From: Fervidobacterium changbaicum
Lineage (GTDB): Bacteria > Thermotogota > Thermotogae > Thermotogales > Fervidobacteriaceae
Direction of reading: 5' to 3'
Assembly (NCBI RefSeq): GCF_004117075.1
Contig: NZ_CP026721.1
Location: 806,001 to 870,000, forward strand
DNA: 64,000 nucleotides
The position numbers were made by a program, and so were the translations under genes. Below are positions 25,910 to 35,900 of this stretch, in pieces. Position 1 is the first letter of the stretch; every line of letters begins with the position of its first letter. The notes under the pieces were generated by a model. It searched no databases, was not told the DNA's origin, and saw only the letters and a list, made by a program, of their open reading frames with translations.

Positions 25910-27004
25910 TCAAACTTCTTGACCTCTCTCAATACCTTTCTTTTCCTCCAACGCTTGTGCTACCAGTTCCTTTAATTTTATCAAACCTTCATCGAATTTG
26001 TAAGTCCCCATTATTTCTCCTTTATAGAAAACAACAACACCATCCTTTACACCTGCGATTCCGACATCCGCATCTTTGCCTTCTCCTATACCATTTACCA
26101 CACAACCTAATACGGAGATTGTGATATCTTCTTGTATATGTGCAACGAGTTTTTCCACTTCTAAAGCCACAGACTCTACATCAAAGACCGTCCTCGCACA
26201 AGTGGGACATGCAACTACGTTTGGTCCCCTTCTTAAGTGTAGTGCTGTTAGAAGTTTCTTTGCAGCAATTACTTCGTTCACCGGGTCTCCGGCAATTGAA
26301 ATTCTTAATGTATCTACTATACCATCAAGTATCAGTACTCCAAGTGCTACCGACGATTTTATCAAGGAATTGTAAATAGTACCTGCTTCTGTCACACCTA
26401 CGTGGAGCGGGTAATCGACAAGTTTAGCAATATGCCTGTTCGCCTCTATCGTTTCAACAACATCGGAACTTTTAACGGAAATAACTATATCGTAGAACCC
26501 GTGCTTTTCCAATATTCTCACTTCTCTCAGTGCACTTTCCGCCAACGCTTGGGACTTTGGTAAGTGTTCCAAGTCCTTAGGTAGCGAGCCACTGTTGGCA
26601 CCAACTCTCAGGGGAATACCGCGCTCCTTTGCAGCCTTCACTACCTCAACAACTTTCGACTCATCCCCTATGTTTCCAGGATTGATCCTAATTTTATCGA
26701 TACCTTGATTTATAGCCTCAAGAGCGATTCTATAATCGAAGTGGATGTCTCCCACTAACGGGACATCCGCGTTCTCTTGCCTTAATCTTTCCTTGATGAT
26801 GCCAACTTTCCGAGCACTATCTATATCAGGCAAAGACACTCTAACAACTTCGCAGCCTGCTTCAACCAAAGCCTTGATTTGTTTAACAGTTTTTTCGATA
26901 TCTTTCGTGTCGGTATTTGTCATCGATTGTATTACTATCGGTGCGTTCCCTCCAATAACGATATTCCCCACCTTGACTGGTCTTGAATTTCTTCTGTTCA
27001 GCAA
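25910..27004 (-). CDS. ispG: 4-hydroxy-3-methylbut-2-enyl-diphosphate synthase
   Basis: Penultimate step of the MEP isoprenoid pathway, iron-sulfur enzyme. The start VKVGNIVIGGNAPIVIQSMTNT and the C-terminal cysteine motifs CPTCART and GCVVNGIGE (ligands of the 4Fe-4S cluster) are diagnostic; single-chain bacterial form of 364 residues. The frame opens at a GTG at 27013, but the only SD (AAAGGTG) is 8 bases before the TTG at 27004, so that start is preferred. dxr of the same pathway lies two genes upstream. Confidence 0.96.
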   Translation of the reverse strand: MLNRRNSRPVKVGNIVIGGNAPIVIQSMTNTDTKDIEKTVKQIKALVEAGCEVVRVSLPDIDSARKVGIIKERLRQENADVPLVGDIHFDYRIALEAINQGIDKIRINPGNIGDESKVVEVVKAAKERGIPLRVGANSGSLPKDLEHLPKSQALAESALREVRILEKHGFYDIVISVKSSDVVETIEANRHIAKLVDYPLHVGVTEAGTIYNSLIKSSVALGVLILDGIVDTLRISIAGDPVNEVIAAKKLLTALHLRRGPNVVACPTCARTVFDVESVALEVEKLVAHIQEDITISVLGCVVNGIGEGKDADVGIAGVKDGVVVFYKGEIMGTYKFDEGLIKLKELVAQALEEKKGIERGQEV

Positions 27005-27028
27005 CTGTACCACACCTTTCAGTGTTAC

Positions 27029-28516
27029 CTATCTTGTGAAGAGCCTACTGATGTCCACGAACGTCATGAAGAAAAGGAAACCCAAAAGTAGGAAAAATCC
27101 CACAGTGTGTATCAGGTTTTCAACGTTCCTGTTTATCTTCCTTCTGGAAATCATCTCGGCAAGTGCAAATATGATCCTGCCGCCGTCCAACGCCGGTAGT
27201 GGGAAGAGGTTGAATATACCTAAGTTTATCGTTATTATTGCAACAACCGTAAGAATCGTTTCCAAACCGAACTGCACCGCTTGTCCGATAACTTGTACTA
27301 CACCCACTGGTCCTGAAACTTCCTGAAGATTCCTTCCCAAGAACACTCCCGGTAACGTTTTCCAAATGTAAAGTGCGAGCCTGTTGCTACGCGCTACTGA
27401 AACGGAAATTGCTTCCAGTCCACGCGGTTTGAGTTTGGGAGCTTTTACTTCGAGCACTCCGGGAACGGAAAGTACGCTTAAGAGCTTTTCTTTCGAAACG
27501 ATTACTTCTTTTTGCGTACCGTTTGATTCATAAAGAACCTTTGTCATCTCAGGGAGTGGTCTTAGCACTTGAGTCACTTTGTCGCCACTGAATTGTATGT
27601 AAAGTTCATCCGGTTTCAAGCCAAGAGCCGTTACCACGTCCATTAAGTCGTTGGTTGATTGGACTTCCATATCCTCCACTTTGAGCAGTTTATCCCCTTT
27701 CTTAAAAAGTTCGTTGTCTTTCGCAAAGACATTCGAAAACTGACCGTAGTAGATACCTATTGCGTATCTTTCCGGTAAAACGGAGACGTTGTCCAGTAAA
27801 CCTTTCAGCTCACCAACTTCGGATTTTATCGTGACGTATTCTTTTTGATATTTCGCCATGTACCTTTCAAACGGAATGTTATTAACACTCTCGACTTTCC
27901 CGCCTATGTCTCCTTTGACGTCCTTTAGATACACGAAGTATTCCTTTTGAGTAAGTGCTGGTGTGACTTTTACCGTTATTCGTTCAGCGTTTCTGAGCAC
28001 TTCCAAGGTGAGCGGTTTACCTTTTCGGATTATACTCGTCATATCTGTCGTATCGAAGACATGCTTCCCGTTCAGTTTCAAAACTATATCGTCCGGTTGA
28101 AGTCCCGCTTGCTGGGCAGGTGAACCTGGAATAACTTTATCAATGATGATAGGTGTGTACCCCCAACCGGAAATTATCAGTACAAATAAAAGATAACCTG
28201 CCAAAATCGAAAATACAGGGCCTGCAAGTACGATGAGAAAACGCTTCCAGGCGGCAACTCCGTAAAGTGAATCTGGGTCTTCCTGTTCTTCCGGATCCTC
28301 ACCTTTCAATCTGACGTACCCACCAAGAGGAAATACATTAATTCTAAAATCTGTTTTTTTGCCCTTTCTCCTGTAAATCGCAGGGCCAAACCCAATTGCG
28401 AACTCGTGAACTTTTACACCGAATAAAACGGCAAACAGATAGTGACCAAATTCGTGAACAACTACGATAAAGATGAACACCAAAATAAATGCCATTATGT
28501 TGATAATTACGCTCAT
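27029..28516 (-). CDS. rseP: site-2 zinc metalloprotease RseP
   Basis: Intramembrane protease, 495 residues, with the zinc site HEFGH at 21-25 in the first helix, the second metal site PALDGGR near residue 455 and PDZ material between ([20 protein letters not shown] near 130, a second less clear one near 260). The family cleaves anti-sigma factors and residual signal peptides. GGAGGT precedes the ATG, which overlaps the dxr stop by 4 bases (ATGA). The dxr-rseP-ispG order is common in bacteria. Confidence 0.95.
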   Translation of the reverse strand: MSVIINIMAFILVFIFIVVVHEFGHYLFAVLFGVKVHEFAIGFGPAIYRRKGKKTDFRINVFPLGGYVRLKGEDPEEQEDPDSLYGVAAWKRFLIVLAGPVFSILAGYLLFVLIISGWGYTPIIIDKVIPGSPAQQAGLQPDDIVLKLNGKHVFDTTDMTSIIRKGKPLTLEVLRNAERITVKVTPALTQKEYFVYLKDVKGDIGGKVESVNNIPFERYMAKYQKEYVTIKSEVGELKGLLDNVSVLPERYAIGIYYGQFSNVFAKDNELFKKGDKLLKVEDMEVQSTNDLMDVVTALGLKPDELYIQFSGDKVTQVLRPLPEMTKVLYESNGTQKEVIVSKEKLLSVLSVPGVLEVKAPKLKPRGLEAISVSVARSNRLALYIWKTLPGVFLGRNLQEVSGPVGVVQVIGQAVQFGLETILTVVAIITINLGIFNLFPLPALDGGRIIFALAEMISRRKINRNVENLIHTVGFFLLLGFLFFMTFVDISRLFTR

Positions 28517-29625
28517 TTCTTGACCTCCTTCTCTACATAATTCAGCGCATAGCTTCTTGCCAAATTGTCAATCTCGTAGACATCTTCGATTGACTGTACG
28601 CTTATGTTTTGCTTTAAGATATATTCAATAGTCATTCTAACTACTTTTTCAATATCTGTGAACATTATTTCCCTGTTAAGAAATGCGTTAACCGCCACCT
28701 CATCAGCTGCGTTCAGTGCGATTCTCCATGCCAGATCGTCATTATCTTTTGTCAGTTCCAAACCGTAGAAAAAGAGTGGATAACGTTCACGTTCAACGTC
28801 AAACAACGTAAGGTCAAACTCCTCAACGTCTGCCACGTACGAGTGGTACTTCCTTTCGGGATAGGTAAGTGCATACGCAATTGGTATCCTCATGTCCGGT
28901 TTCCCAGCGTGGATTTTTATAACCCCATCTTTCAAAAAGACAATCCCGTGAATGAAACTCAAGCGGTTGATTTTTACATCGATTCTACCGTATTCTAAGT
29001 TGAACAACTCGTGTGCTTCGATCACCTCAAAAAGTTTATTTACCATAGTTGCCGAGTCAACTGTAATTCGACCACCCATACTCCACGTCGGATGTTTAAG
29101 GATGTCGGAAGGTTTTAGCTCGGATATTCTTTCCAGAGGGACGTCGCGAACTGCACCTCCGGAGGCTGTTATGAGAATTTTTTCGATATGTGGTTCGTAG
29201 AGTTGGAAAATCGCGGAGTGTTCACTATCAACAGGAATAAGTTCGACATTATTTTCTCGAGCTAAGTCTTTCACGAATGGACCTGCGCAGACCAACGCTT
29301 CTTTCGTTGCAAGTGCTATTCTTTTTGCGTACCTTAGCGCAGAAAATGTGGTCTTAACCCCTTCAAATCCCGGAATCGCGCAGACCACGATATCGGGAGA
29401 TGTCTTTTCCAACAATTCATCAACACTTTGACACCGCTTACCAAAGCCGATATCTTTTTTAGAAAAGTAGTATTCCACACCTAAATCTCGCATGATTCTC
29501 GACGCTATTTCGATGTTTGAACCAAAAGAAATACCGACAACCTCAAAACCTCCGAGCTGCTTTACTACATCGACCGTTTGAGTTCCTATCGAACCCGTGG
29601 CGCCAAATATGACAACCTTTTTCAC
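28513..29625 (-). CDS. dxr: 1-deoxy-D-xylulose 5-phosphate reductoisomerase
   Basis: Second step of the MEP isoprenoid pathway, NADPH-dependent; 370 residues. Motifs: [10 protein letters not shown] at the N terminus, [11 protein letters not shown] (substrate/metal), [10 protein letters not shown] and [21 protein letters not shown]. The frame opens at a TTG at 29643, but the GTG at 29625 forms a GTGA overlap with the thiN stop and matches the normal N terminus, so it is preferred. Confidence 0.96.
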   Translation of the reverse strand: MKKVVIFGATGSIGTQTVDVVKQLGGFEVVGISFGSNIEIASRIMRDLGVEYYFSKKDIGFGKRCQSVDELLEKTSPDIVVCAIPGFEGVKTTFSALRYAKRIALATKEALVCAGPFVKDLARENNVELIPVDSEHSAIFQLYEPHIEKILITASGGAVRDVPLERISELKPSDILKHPTWSMGGRITVDSATMVNKLFEVIEAHELFNLEYGRIDVKINRLSFIHGIVFLKDGVIKIHAGKPDMRIPIAYALTYPERKYHSYVADVEEFDLTLFDVERERYPLFFYGLELTKDNDDLAWRIALNAADEVAVNAFLNREIMFTDIEKVVRMTIEYILKQNISVQSIEDVYEIDNLARSYALNYVEKEVKK

Positions 29626-30242
29626 AGCGGCTTTTTCTTCCAACGCACGAACACCACCTTACCATTTTTCACTTCTACTTTCACCATGTCGCTTAGAGCC
29701 ACGTTGCTAACACCAATCGGAGTAGTTATATCCATGCTTCCACTGAACGGATACTTGAAACCTTCTATTGAAAACTCCGCATGGCAAAGCGGTACGAATG
29801 ACCACAGCTCTCCGGCGATAGCTTTTAGCGTTTGTGTACCTTTCTGGCCAGCTTTAATAACACCAACTTCGCACTTGTCGGATATCGCTACCACGTTGTC
29901 GTACTTGCTCATAAGGCCTATCATCGCAAGCAACATATCGATTCTTTCACCCTGCCAATTCAATATCTCAACTTCCGTTGCTCCGTGCTTGAAAACGTAG
30001 TTGAGCGCAAGTTCAAGGTCGGTCTCGTCCTTTTCTGCAGGATACGTGTAGATCTTGACGCCATTTAACTCAAAATATTCGAGCGTATCATCTGTAACGG
30101 AATCCATATCACCAATAAGCACGTGTGGTATTATTTTTCTTCTTCTCAATTCTTCCGCCCCACCATCGACGGCAACGATAAGTTCACCGGTTATGTACAT
30201 CGTACCATTAGAGTTCCCGTTAAGAATTATAGAGGCTTTCAC
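29622..30242 (-). CDS. thiN: thiamine pyrophosphokinase
   Basis: Transfers pyrophosphate from ATP to thiamine. 206 residues, normal. The substrate/metal motif GDMDSVTDD and the [11 protein letters not shown] segment near the N terminus are typical; the [12 protein letters not shown] stretch corresponds to the conserved GGRxDH region in a divergent form. GTG start with GGGGGG 6 bases upstream. First gene of the run thiN-dxr-rseP-ispG-surE-def. Confidence 0.9.
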   Translation of the reverse strand: MKASIILNGNSNGTMYITGELIVAVDGGAEELRRRKIIPHVLIGDMDSVTDDTLEYFELNGVKIYTYPAEKDETDLELALNYVFKHGATEVEILNWQGERIDMLLAMIGLMSKYDNVVAISDKCEVGVIKAGQKGTQTLKAIAGELWSFVPLCHAEFSIEGFKYPFSGSMDITTPIGVSNVALSDMVKVEVKNGKVVFVRWKKKPL

Positions 30243-30275
30243 TTGAATCCCCCCTAAGAGATATTATCATGGTTT

Positions 30276-30719
30276 TCATATAAGTATAAGGCCTCGCTCC
30301 ACATACACCTTGGCAAGCAAGAGCATCTGTCCCCAACCGTACGCACAGCCGTACCTTATGTGGAGCTCGTTTTCATCTTTTACAAACGTCCTATCCTTAA
30401 CGGTTACAATTGTCTCATCTTCGCTTGTTGGTTGAAAAGATAGCTCAACGAACGAGCGATAACCGTCCTCGTATTCGTACCACCAGAAGGAAAAGATACG
30501 TTTGTGAACGACACTGACGATTCTGCCCGTGTCCGTAACCACTTGTCCGTCGGTAAGCCTGAACCAGCGGAAGTATATCTCTCCGCTATCCTCATCTATC
30601 TTCATACCATCTGTAAACCAAGGATCCCAGCCATTCGGGTTATAGAATGCCTTCCAGACAACGTCGATAGGGGCTTTGAACCTTTCATGAAACTCCATTT
30701 CATCATTTGAAATTGGCAT
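30276..30719 (-). CDS. SRPBCC / AHSA1-like domain protein
   Basis: 147 residues. The start FHERFKAPIDVVWKAFYNPNGWDPWF and the following beta sheet with a long C-terminal helix (GWGQMLLLAKVYVERG) match the START-like fold of activator-of-Hsp90 homologues. A hydrophobic-ligand or protein-stress role is typical, but the ligand is unknown. GAGGTG precedes the ATG. Confidence 0.8.
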   Translation of the reverse strand: MPISNDEMEFHERFKAPIDVVWKAFYNPNGWDPWFTDGMKIDEDSGEIYFRWFRLTDGQVVTDTGRIVSVVHKRIFSFWWYEYEDGYRSFVELSFQPTSEDETIVTVKDRTFVKDENELHIRYGCAYGWGQMLLLAKVYVERGLILI

Positions 30720-30756
30720 ATTAGAATTGCACCTCGACTTTCGTTTATTTGAAAGC

Positions 30757-31632
30757 TCAACAATCTATCTTTTTCCAGATAGCCTTAACCTTCGCTATAT
30801 CCTCTGCGTGTTCCGGATTGTCGCCGGGGGTTTCTAAAATCAGCGGTAGTGAATTGAAAACTGGCTCTGATAAAAACACTTCGAGCTTTTCGCCGATTTT
30901 GCCGTTTCCTATATTCTCATGCCTGTCCTTTTGCGAACCGAGTTCGTTCTTCGTGTCGTTGAGGTGGACGAATTTCAGTCTTTTTATTCCCACTTCGCGT
31001 TCAATTTCCTCCAGTAAGTTCCTGATGCCTTCCTTTGTTGTTACATCGTAGCCTGCGTCGTAACCGTGGCAAGTATCAAAGGTCAATCCAATTCTGTCTT
31101 CATATTTGCAAAGGCTTATTATCTCTCGCATCTGTGCGTAGTTGTAACCTATGTTCCCGCCCTTTTTAACAACGTTCTCGAGTAGTATCTGGACGTTCTT
31201 TTCCTTTTCCATAACTATGTTCAAAGCGCGCGCAACCTTTTCAATGCCCTCTTTCTCACCCAATCCCAGATGACTTCCCGGATGTATGTTCAAATACTTT
31301 ATTCCAAGTCTTGCGCATATCTTCGCCTCTATGATAAGTAACTCAACCGACTTTTCCCAAATGTCTTCCTTTGGACTCGCTATGTTTACAAGATAGCCTG
31401 CGTGACACATAAAATTCTCCGGGTTGAGCTTGTACTTCTTAACATCACGCAAAAAATGAACCACATCGTCATCAGACGGTAGTTTTGCCTTCCACTGACG
31501 CGGATTGTGAGGAAAGATTTGGAATGCGTTTCCACCTATCTCCACGGTCTCTCTTGGTACCCTTGCAAATCCACCACCAATGGGCATGTGTGCACCAAGT
31601 ATCAGTTCTTTTCTACCATCTTTACCATCCAT
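30757..31632 (-). CDS. nfo: endonuclease IV
   Basis: AP endonuclease of base-excision repair with three metal ions; 291 residues. Metal-ligand segments: NIHPGSHLG, LLENVVKKGGNIGYN, LTFDTCHGYDAGYD, KFVHLNDTKNELGSQKDRHENIGNG and the C-terminal LILETPG. GAAGGTGAG lies before the ATG. It is followed by the SRPBCC gene and preceded by the GNAT gene. Confidence 0.97.
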   Translation of the reverse strand: MDGKDGRKELILGAHMPIGGGFARVPRETVEIGGNAFQIFPHNPRQWKAKLPSDDDVVHFLRDVKKYKLNPENFMCHAGYLVNIASPKEDIWEKSVELLIIEAKICARLGIKYLNIHPGSHLGLGEKEGIEKVARALNIVMEKEKNVQILLENVVKKGGNIGYNYAQMREIISLCKYEDRIGLTFDTCHGYDAGYDVTTKEGIRNLLEEIEREVGIKRLKFVHLNDTKNELGSQKDRHENIGNGKIGEKLEVFLSEPVFNSLPLILETPGDNPEHAEDIAKVKAIWKKIDC

Positions 31633-31661
31633 ACTCTCACCTTCTAAATCATCTGTGTCGT

Positions 31662-32141
31662 TTACCGATCTTTCCAGTTTTCTCTAAGCATTCCTAAGAT
31701 AATTATATCCCAGTACCGTCCATCGTGGTATTTTGCTTCCTTGAGTATTCCCTCCCTGTGAAAGCCTAAGCCTTCGAGTAACTTTAGCGAACGTTCATTG
31801 TACTCATACACTTCTGCGGTGATTCTGTGAAGATTGAGCTCCCTAAAGGCAAAATCAAAGGCCTTTTTCAGCATGAGCTTTCCCAATCCCCTACCACGCC
31901 ACACCGGTGACACATAGTAAGTTATATAAGCGTTCCTATTCAGAACCCTCAAATCGAATTCAACAAATCCTATCTTTTCTATCCTATCATCTTCCTCAAC
32001 AGAAAACACCAGTACAACAGGTTTTGCTTTCGTGATTTTTCTTTCAGAAAAGTACATTACATCTTCTTCAGGTAATTCTAACAAGATATCTTCGCTCACG
32101 CGAAAGGTCAACTTGTGATCTTCTTGTTTAAACTTGCCCAT
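31662..32141 (-). CDS. GNAT-family N-acetyltransferase (RimJ/RimL type)
   Basis: 159 residues. The acetyl-CoA pyrophosphate loop is seen in VWRGRGLGKLMLKKA (R/Q-x-x-G-x-G/A form), followed by LNLHRITAEVYEYNERSLKLLEGLGFHREGIL typical of the Rim branch. The acceptor cannot be predicted. GAAGGTGAG precedes the ATG by about 8-10 bases. Confidence 0.88.
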   Translation of the reverse strand: MGKFKQEDHKLTFRVSEDILLELPEEDVMYFSERKITKAKPVVLVFSVEEDDRIEKIGFVEFDLRVLNRNAYITYYVSPVWRGRGLGKLMLKKAFDFAFRELNLHRITAEVYEYNERSLKLLEGLGFHREGILKEAKYHDGRYWDIIILGMLRENWKDR

Positions 32142-32173
32142 ACGACATTCTCACCTTCTTAGCAAAGAATTTT

Positions 32174-33913
32174 TTAACTGTCCGTGGCTTCTAACTCCCT
32201 TATCTTTCTTTCAAGTTCTTCGGAAGTTTCAATTATCGTCAGCAATTCTTCTTCCAATTGTTCCTTTTCACTCATCAGTTCCATCAGTTTAACGTAGTCT
32301 TGTTCTATGTGCATCCGTCTTTCCAAATCGTTTAGCAGATCTGTTATCTGCATTTCTCTTGCCTTCAAGTCTTCGACTTGTTTCTTCCAGCTTTTCAGCT
32401 GATTTCTCAGCTTCTTTTTCTCCTCAAAATCCACATTCTTCTCCTTCTCAACCTTCTTTTTTTCTTTGGCAAAAAATACCGGCTCGTTCGATTCAACTAG
32501 TTCACCGTTTTTGATGGTGAAGAACCTATTGCAGACATTTCTAATCAGCTCGAGGTCGTGAGAGACCAGCAGAACTGACCCTTTATATTCCTTAAGTGCC
32601 GATTCAAGGGCTTCTACCGTTTCCAAATCCATGTGGTTCGTCGGCTCGTCCAGAATAAGAACGTTTGGTTTTCTCAGCAAGACTTTCGCCAATGCAAGTA
32701 TCTGCCTTTCACCACCACTCAAATCGCTAACCGTTTTGAAGACATCTTCGCCACGAAATCCAAATCTGCCGGCGTATGCCCTGATGACGTAGTCCGGTCT
32801 GTCAGGCATTTCCTCAAACAACTCGTCGAATACAGTATTTTCCAAATCAAGTTGGTCTACGAACTGTTCAAGGTAAACGGCTTTTACATTGTATCCAGAA
32901 ATTACTTGTCCGGTGTAATTAATCTGCCCAGTTATAATCTTCAGTAGCGTTGTTTTACCAGAGCCATTTGGTCCAACAATCGCTAATTTGTCTCCTTGAT
33001 ACACGGTGAACGAAACATTCCTCAGTAAATTATTCCAAGAGACGTTTTTGACCTCAAGAACAACGTATCCAGTGTTGTCAGGTTCCGGAATGCTTATATT
33101 TTTCTCCTCTTCCTCAATGTAAAGGTTTGGCATATTTTCAAGCTCTTCGAGCATCTTTTCAAGCATTTTTTCTTTACTTTTTGCTTGCTTTGTGAACTTT
33201 TCCCTGCCCCACTTCTTGTACCTGTCTATTATCGTTCTCAACCGCTCAATTTCACGCTGGATATTCGCGAGTTGTCTTCTTTGAGTTTCCATGATCCTTT
33301 GCCTCTCCAAATGGTAACTATCGAAGCCCATGTCGAAAACCCAGATGCGCTCGTTGTTTATCTCCCAAAACTTCTCGCATGTATTTCTGAGAAAATCCCT
33401 ATCGTGCGAGATGATTATATACCCTCCGCGGAACGTTCTCAGCAATTCTTTCAGAAACTCTATGCTCTCGATATCAAGAAAGTTTGTAGGCTCATCCAAC
33501 AGCAGAAAATCAGGGTCTTCAACAAAAAGCCTGCCCAACTGCAATTTCGTTCTTTCCCCACCGCTGAATGTTGAAATATCCCTCTCCCAATCCTCTTCCG
33601 GAAAACCTAATCCCTTCAGTATACTCCGCACTTGCTTTTGTTTCTCTGGTGTATCGGCAACTTTCATATAGTACTCGTAAGGCGTCTTTGCTTCAAAAGT
33701 TCTGTATTGGTCCATGTAAAGCACTTTACCTTGGACCGTTATTTCTCCCTGATAGTCTTTGAAAATTCCCGCAATCGCCTTCAACAACGTACTCTTTCCA
33801 CTGCCGTTTTTCCCCATCAGACCTATCCTGTCTCTCGAGAGTACGGTAGCATTGAAACTCGAAAAGAGCGTTTTTTCTGGAAAGGATATCGAAAGGTTCT
33901 TAATTGTTATCAT
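32174..33913 (-). CDS. ABC-F family ATPase
   Basis: Two ABC cassettes in one soluble chain of 579 residues: Walker A GLMGKNGSGKST and GPNGSGKTT, signatures FSGGERTKLQLGRL and LSGGERQILALAKVL, both with Walker B LLDEPTN/ILDEPTN. The linker between them (about 215-285) is helical and charged, and the C-terminal ~90 residues are a coiled coil. Members act on ribosomes as translation factors or resistance proteins; no membrane spans. The ATG overlaps the acyltransferase stop by 4 bases. Confidence 0.95.
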   Translation of the reverse strand: MITIKNLSISFPEKTLFSSFNATVLSRDRIGLMGKNGSGKSTLLKAIAGIFKDYQGEITVQGKVLYMDQYRTFEAKTPYEYYMKVADTPEKQKQVRSILKGLGFPEEDWERDISTFSGGERTKLQLGRLFVEDPDFLLLDEPTNFLDIESIEFLKELLRTFRGGYIIISHDRDFLRNTCEKFWEINNERIWVFDMGFDSYHLERQRIMETQRRQLANIQREIERLRTIIDRYKKWGREKFTKQAKSKEKMLEKMLEELENMPNLYIEEEEKNISIPEPDNTGYVVLEVKNVSWNNLLRNVSFTVYQGDKLAIVGPNGSGKTTLLKIITGQINYTGQVISGYNVKAVYLEQFVDQLDLENTVFDELFEEMPDRPDYVIRAYAGRFGFRGEDVFKTVSDLSGGERQILALAKVLLRKPNVLILDEPTNHMDLETVEALESALKEYKGSVLLVSHDLELIRNVCNRFFTIKNGELVESNEPVFFAKEKKKVEKEKNVDFEEKKKLRNQLKSWKKQVEDLKAREMQITDLLNDLERRMHIEQDYVKLMELMSEKEQLEEELLTIIETSEELERKIRELEATDS

Positions 33914-34977
33914 TTCTCAGAACTCCTCTCTTTCCTAAGTCCGTTCACAAACAGATCCGGCTGGGTTAAAAGTAACTTCACAGAATTTGGTAATAGCACC
34001 ATTAACATTGTCATCGCTCCGAAAGTTAACGCGAAGGCGATGTACCAGTATTGTCGTAACGTCTCTTCGGTAACAACAAAACCTAAAGCCATAGTGAACA
34101 GCACCACTAAACCGCCAATCAATATGTGGTACCCAAAGGCGAAAATGGCGTTATCTGAGAAAAGTTTTGGAATATAAAGTACGTATTTTGCAATGAACCT
34201 ACGCATTAAACCATCCTTATTTGTCGAGTTGATAGCAAATTGTTCAATATCTTTACCTATCCAAAGAAAGAACATCGCCGTTCCAAGCTCACCAGCAAGT
34301 GTTAGTATGGGGTTGATTCCGTAATGATCCATATTCCACGAAGTACCATCAACAAACAGAGCAACTAACGTCCAAACAATCAATCCGGTAAAGCCAATTA
34401 CTCCCAAGTACCTCTCAAAATCCTTCTTCTTTTCTTTCACCAACTTTCCAAGCCAGAACATGTAAAGCCCGGAAAATGCTACGTCGACCTTGAAAGGAAG
34501 CGCACCTGGTTGAATAAATCTTAGAAAGATCCCGAGAGCCAGCGTGTATGGAAGTATTTGAAATTTACTAAACAGCAAAAAGAAAAACTCTGCTACGAAA
34601 AGAAAAATCAAATACCACAGTGGTACGATTGTAAGCGGAATTTGATCAAGCAGATCCGTCCTAACCAAAAGAAAGTTCTTCAGATAGGTTAGGTTGTCAG
34701 CCTTTCTAAAACCTTCCGGAACGGTAATTATCCATACTATGTAACCGATCAACCCTATGTAGTAATAAGATATGACCATTGTGATGCGCTTTTTGAAAAA
34801 TTCCCTGAAGCTCAAAGCCTTCATCAAATAACCAGACAAGAAAGGGAAGACGACGATCACATACGAGATAAACGCGAACATCTTCTCAGGAACCTGCGAG
34901 TGTGCTAAGACAACCATTATCAGCGCTGTACCTCTGGTATAGTCGATCCAAAGCTCACGTTTCTTACTCTCCCCCAT
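33910..34977 (-). CDS. membrane acyltransferase, acyltransferase-3 / OatA type
   Basis: 355 residues with about ten membrane segments. The N-terminal RELWIDYTRGTALIMVVLAHSQ corresponds to the R/DxxRGxAxxxVxxxH signature of integral membrane O-acetyltransferases. The acceptor (sugar, glycan or peptidoglycan) is unknown. The start ATG at 34977 has AAGG directly in front and may be imprecise. It lies between an EamA transporter and the ABC-F gene, which it overlaps by 4 bases. Confidence 0.85.
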   Translation of the reverse strand: MGESKKRELWIDYTRGTALIMVVLAHSQVPEKMFAFISYVIVVFPFLSGYLMKALSFREFFKKRITMVISYYYIGLIGYIVWIITVPEGFRKADNLTYLKNFLLVRTDLLDQIPLTIVPLWYLIFLFVAEFFFLLFSKFQILPYTLALGIFLRFIQPGALPFKVDVAFSGLYMFWLGKLVKEKKKDFERYLGVIGFTGLIVWTLVALFVDGTSWNMDHYGINPILTLAGELGTAMFFLWIGKDIEQFAINSTNKDGLMRRFIAKYVLYIPKLFSDNAIFAFGYHILIGGLVVLFTMALGFVVTEETLRQYWYIAFALTFGAMTMLMVLLPNSVKLLLTQPDLFVNGLRKERSSEK

Positions 34978-34985
34978 CCTTGCAT

Positions 34986-35885
34986 TTAACCCTGCCTTTC
35001 CATCATCTCAGGTTCTCTCTCACTTAAATTCAATACACCTAGTATTATTGAAACGACCATAAGCAAACCTCCAATGAGTTGTAGTGCGGTCAGATGCTCT
35101 TTTAGAATTAGAACAGATAGAATCATCGCAAAGAGAGGCTCGCCAACAAATATGAGAGCCGAAATATTGCTACCTACAACTTTCTGATACTTCGCTTGGA
35201 TAATTATCGCAACGATTGTGGCTGTTACTGCTGTAAAGGTCGCAACAAAGAGCGCATTTAAAGAGAACGACCACTTGTCGCTACCACTCTGGTAAAACAA
35301 GTTAAATATCGTGTTTAAGAGCGCCACTGTGAAGAACTGTGGAGTTAGCAAAGCGTATTCACTGACCTGCTTTGAGTACTTTGTTATCAAAACAACATGT
35401 AGTGCGTACATGACACCGCAAATTGTTGTAAGAAAATCTCCGAAGTTATAGCCACTGATTCCACCACTAAGCATGTACATTCCAATCAGAGCTCCAGTAA
35501 AGCCGACAACTTGAAGTTTTCTCACTTTCTCATGTTCAACGAGGTAAGAAAAAAACGGTACGATGACTATATACAGCGAAGTGATAAACCCGCTCTTCGT
35601 GGACGTAGTTATCGTCAATCCCCAGGTTTGTGTAGCGTATGCGATAGCCATGACTAACCCCAGTATACTTCCGCGCTTCCAGTCGGATTTTCTAAAAAGA
35701 AGCGCCGATAAAAAAGTTGCGATCCAAAACCGGATCGCATTGTACAGAAATGGGGAAACTTCTTTATTGAGCACGAGCTTTTGGATGGGAAAGGTCAGTC
35801 CCCACAAAAACGTAAGAGTTAAAAGCCAAAAAACAGCTATGAACTTATCTTTCAAAGTGTATTCTTTTACAACTCCATTCCTCAT
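34986..35885 (-). CDS. EamA-family (DMT) transporter
   Basis: 299 residues with ten predicted membrane helices in two EamA halves (FLWGLTFPIQKLVL at the first helix; LIFVGEPLFAMILSVLILKEHLT near the end is the typical second-half signature). The drug/metabolite transporter family exports amino acids or metabolites; substrate unknown. GGAGG precedes the ATG. A second paralogue is at 51838-52695. Confidence 0.92.
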   Translation of the reverse strand: MRNGVVKEYTLKDKFIAVFWLLTLTFLWGLTFPIQKLVLNKEVSPFLYNAIRFWIATFLSALLFRKSDWKRGSILGLVMAIAYATQTWGLTITTSTKSGFITSLYIVIVPFFSYLVEHEKVRKLQVVGFTGALIGMYMLSGGISGYNFGDFLTTICGVMYALHVVLITKYSKQVSEYALLTPQFFTVALLNTIFNLFYQSGSDKWSFSLNALFVATFTAVTATIVAIIIQAKYQKVVGSNISALIFVGEPLFAMILSVLILKEHLTALQLIGGLLMVVSIILGVLNLSEREPEMMERQG

Positions 35886-35900
35886 ATCAGCCTCCAGATC

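Noticed and set aside
26745-27326. 193-codon plus-strand frame over the ispG/rseP junction
   Set aside because: It lies opposite two well-defined genes and their junction; no SD and no recognisable domain.
29626-29643. Longer dxr start at the TTG at 29643
   Set aside because: The GTG at 29625 gives a standard GTGA overlap with thiN and matches the usual N terminus of the enzyme.
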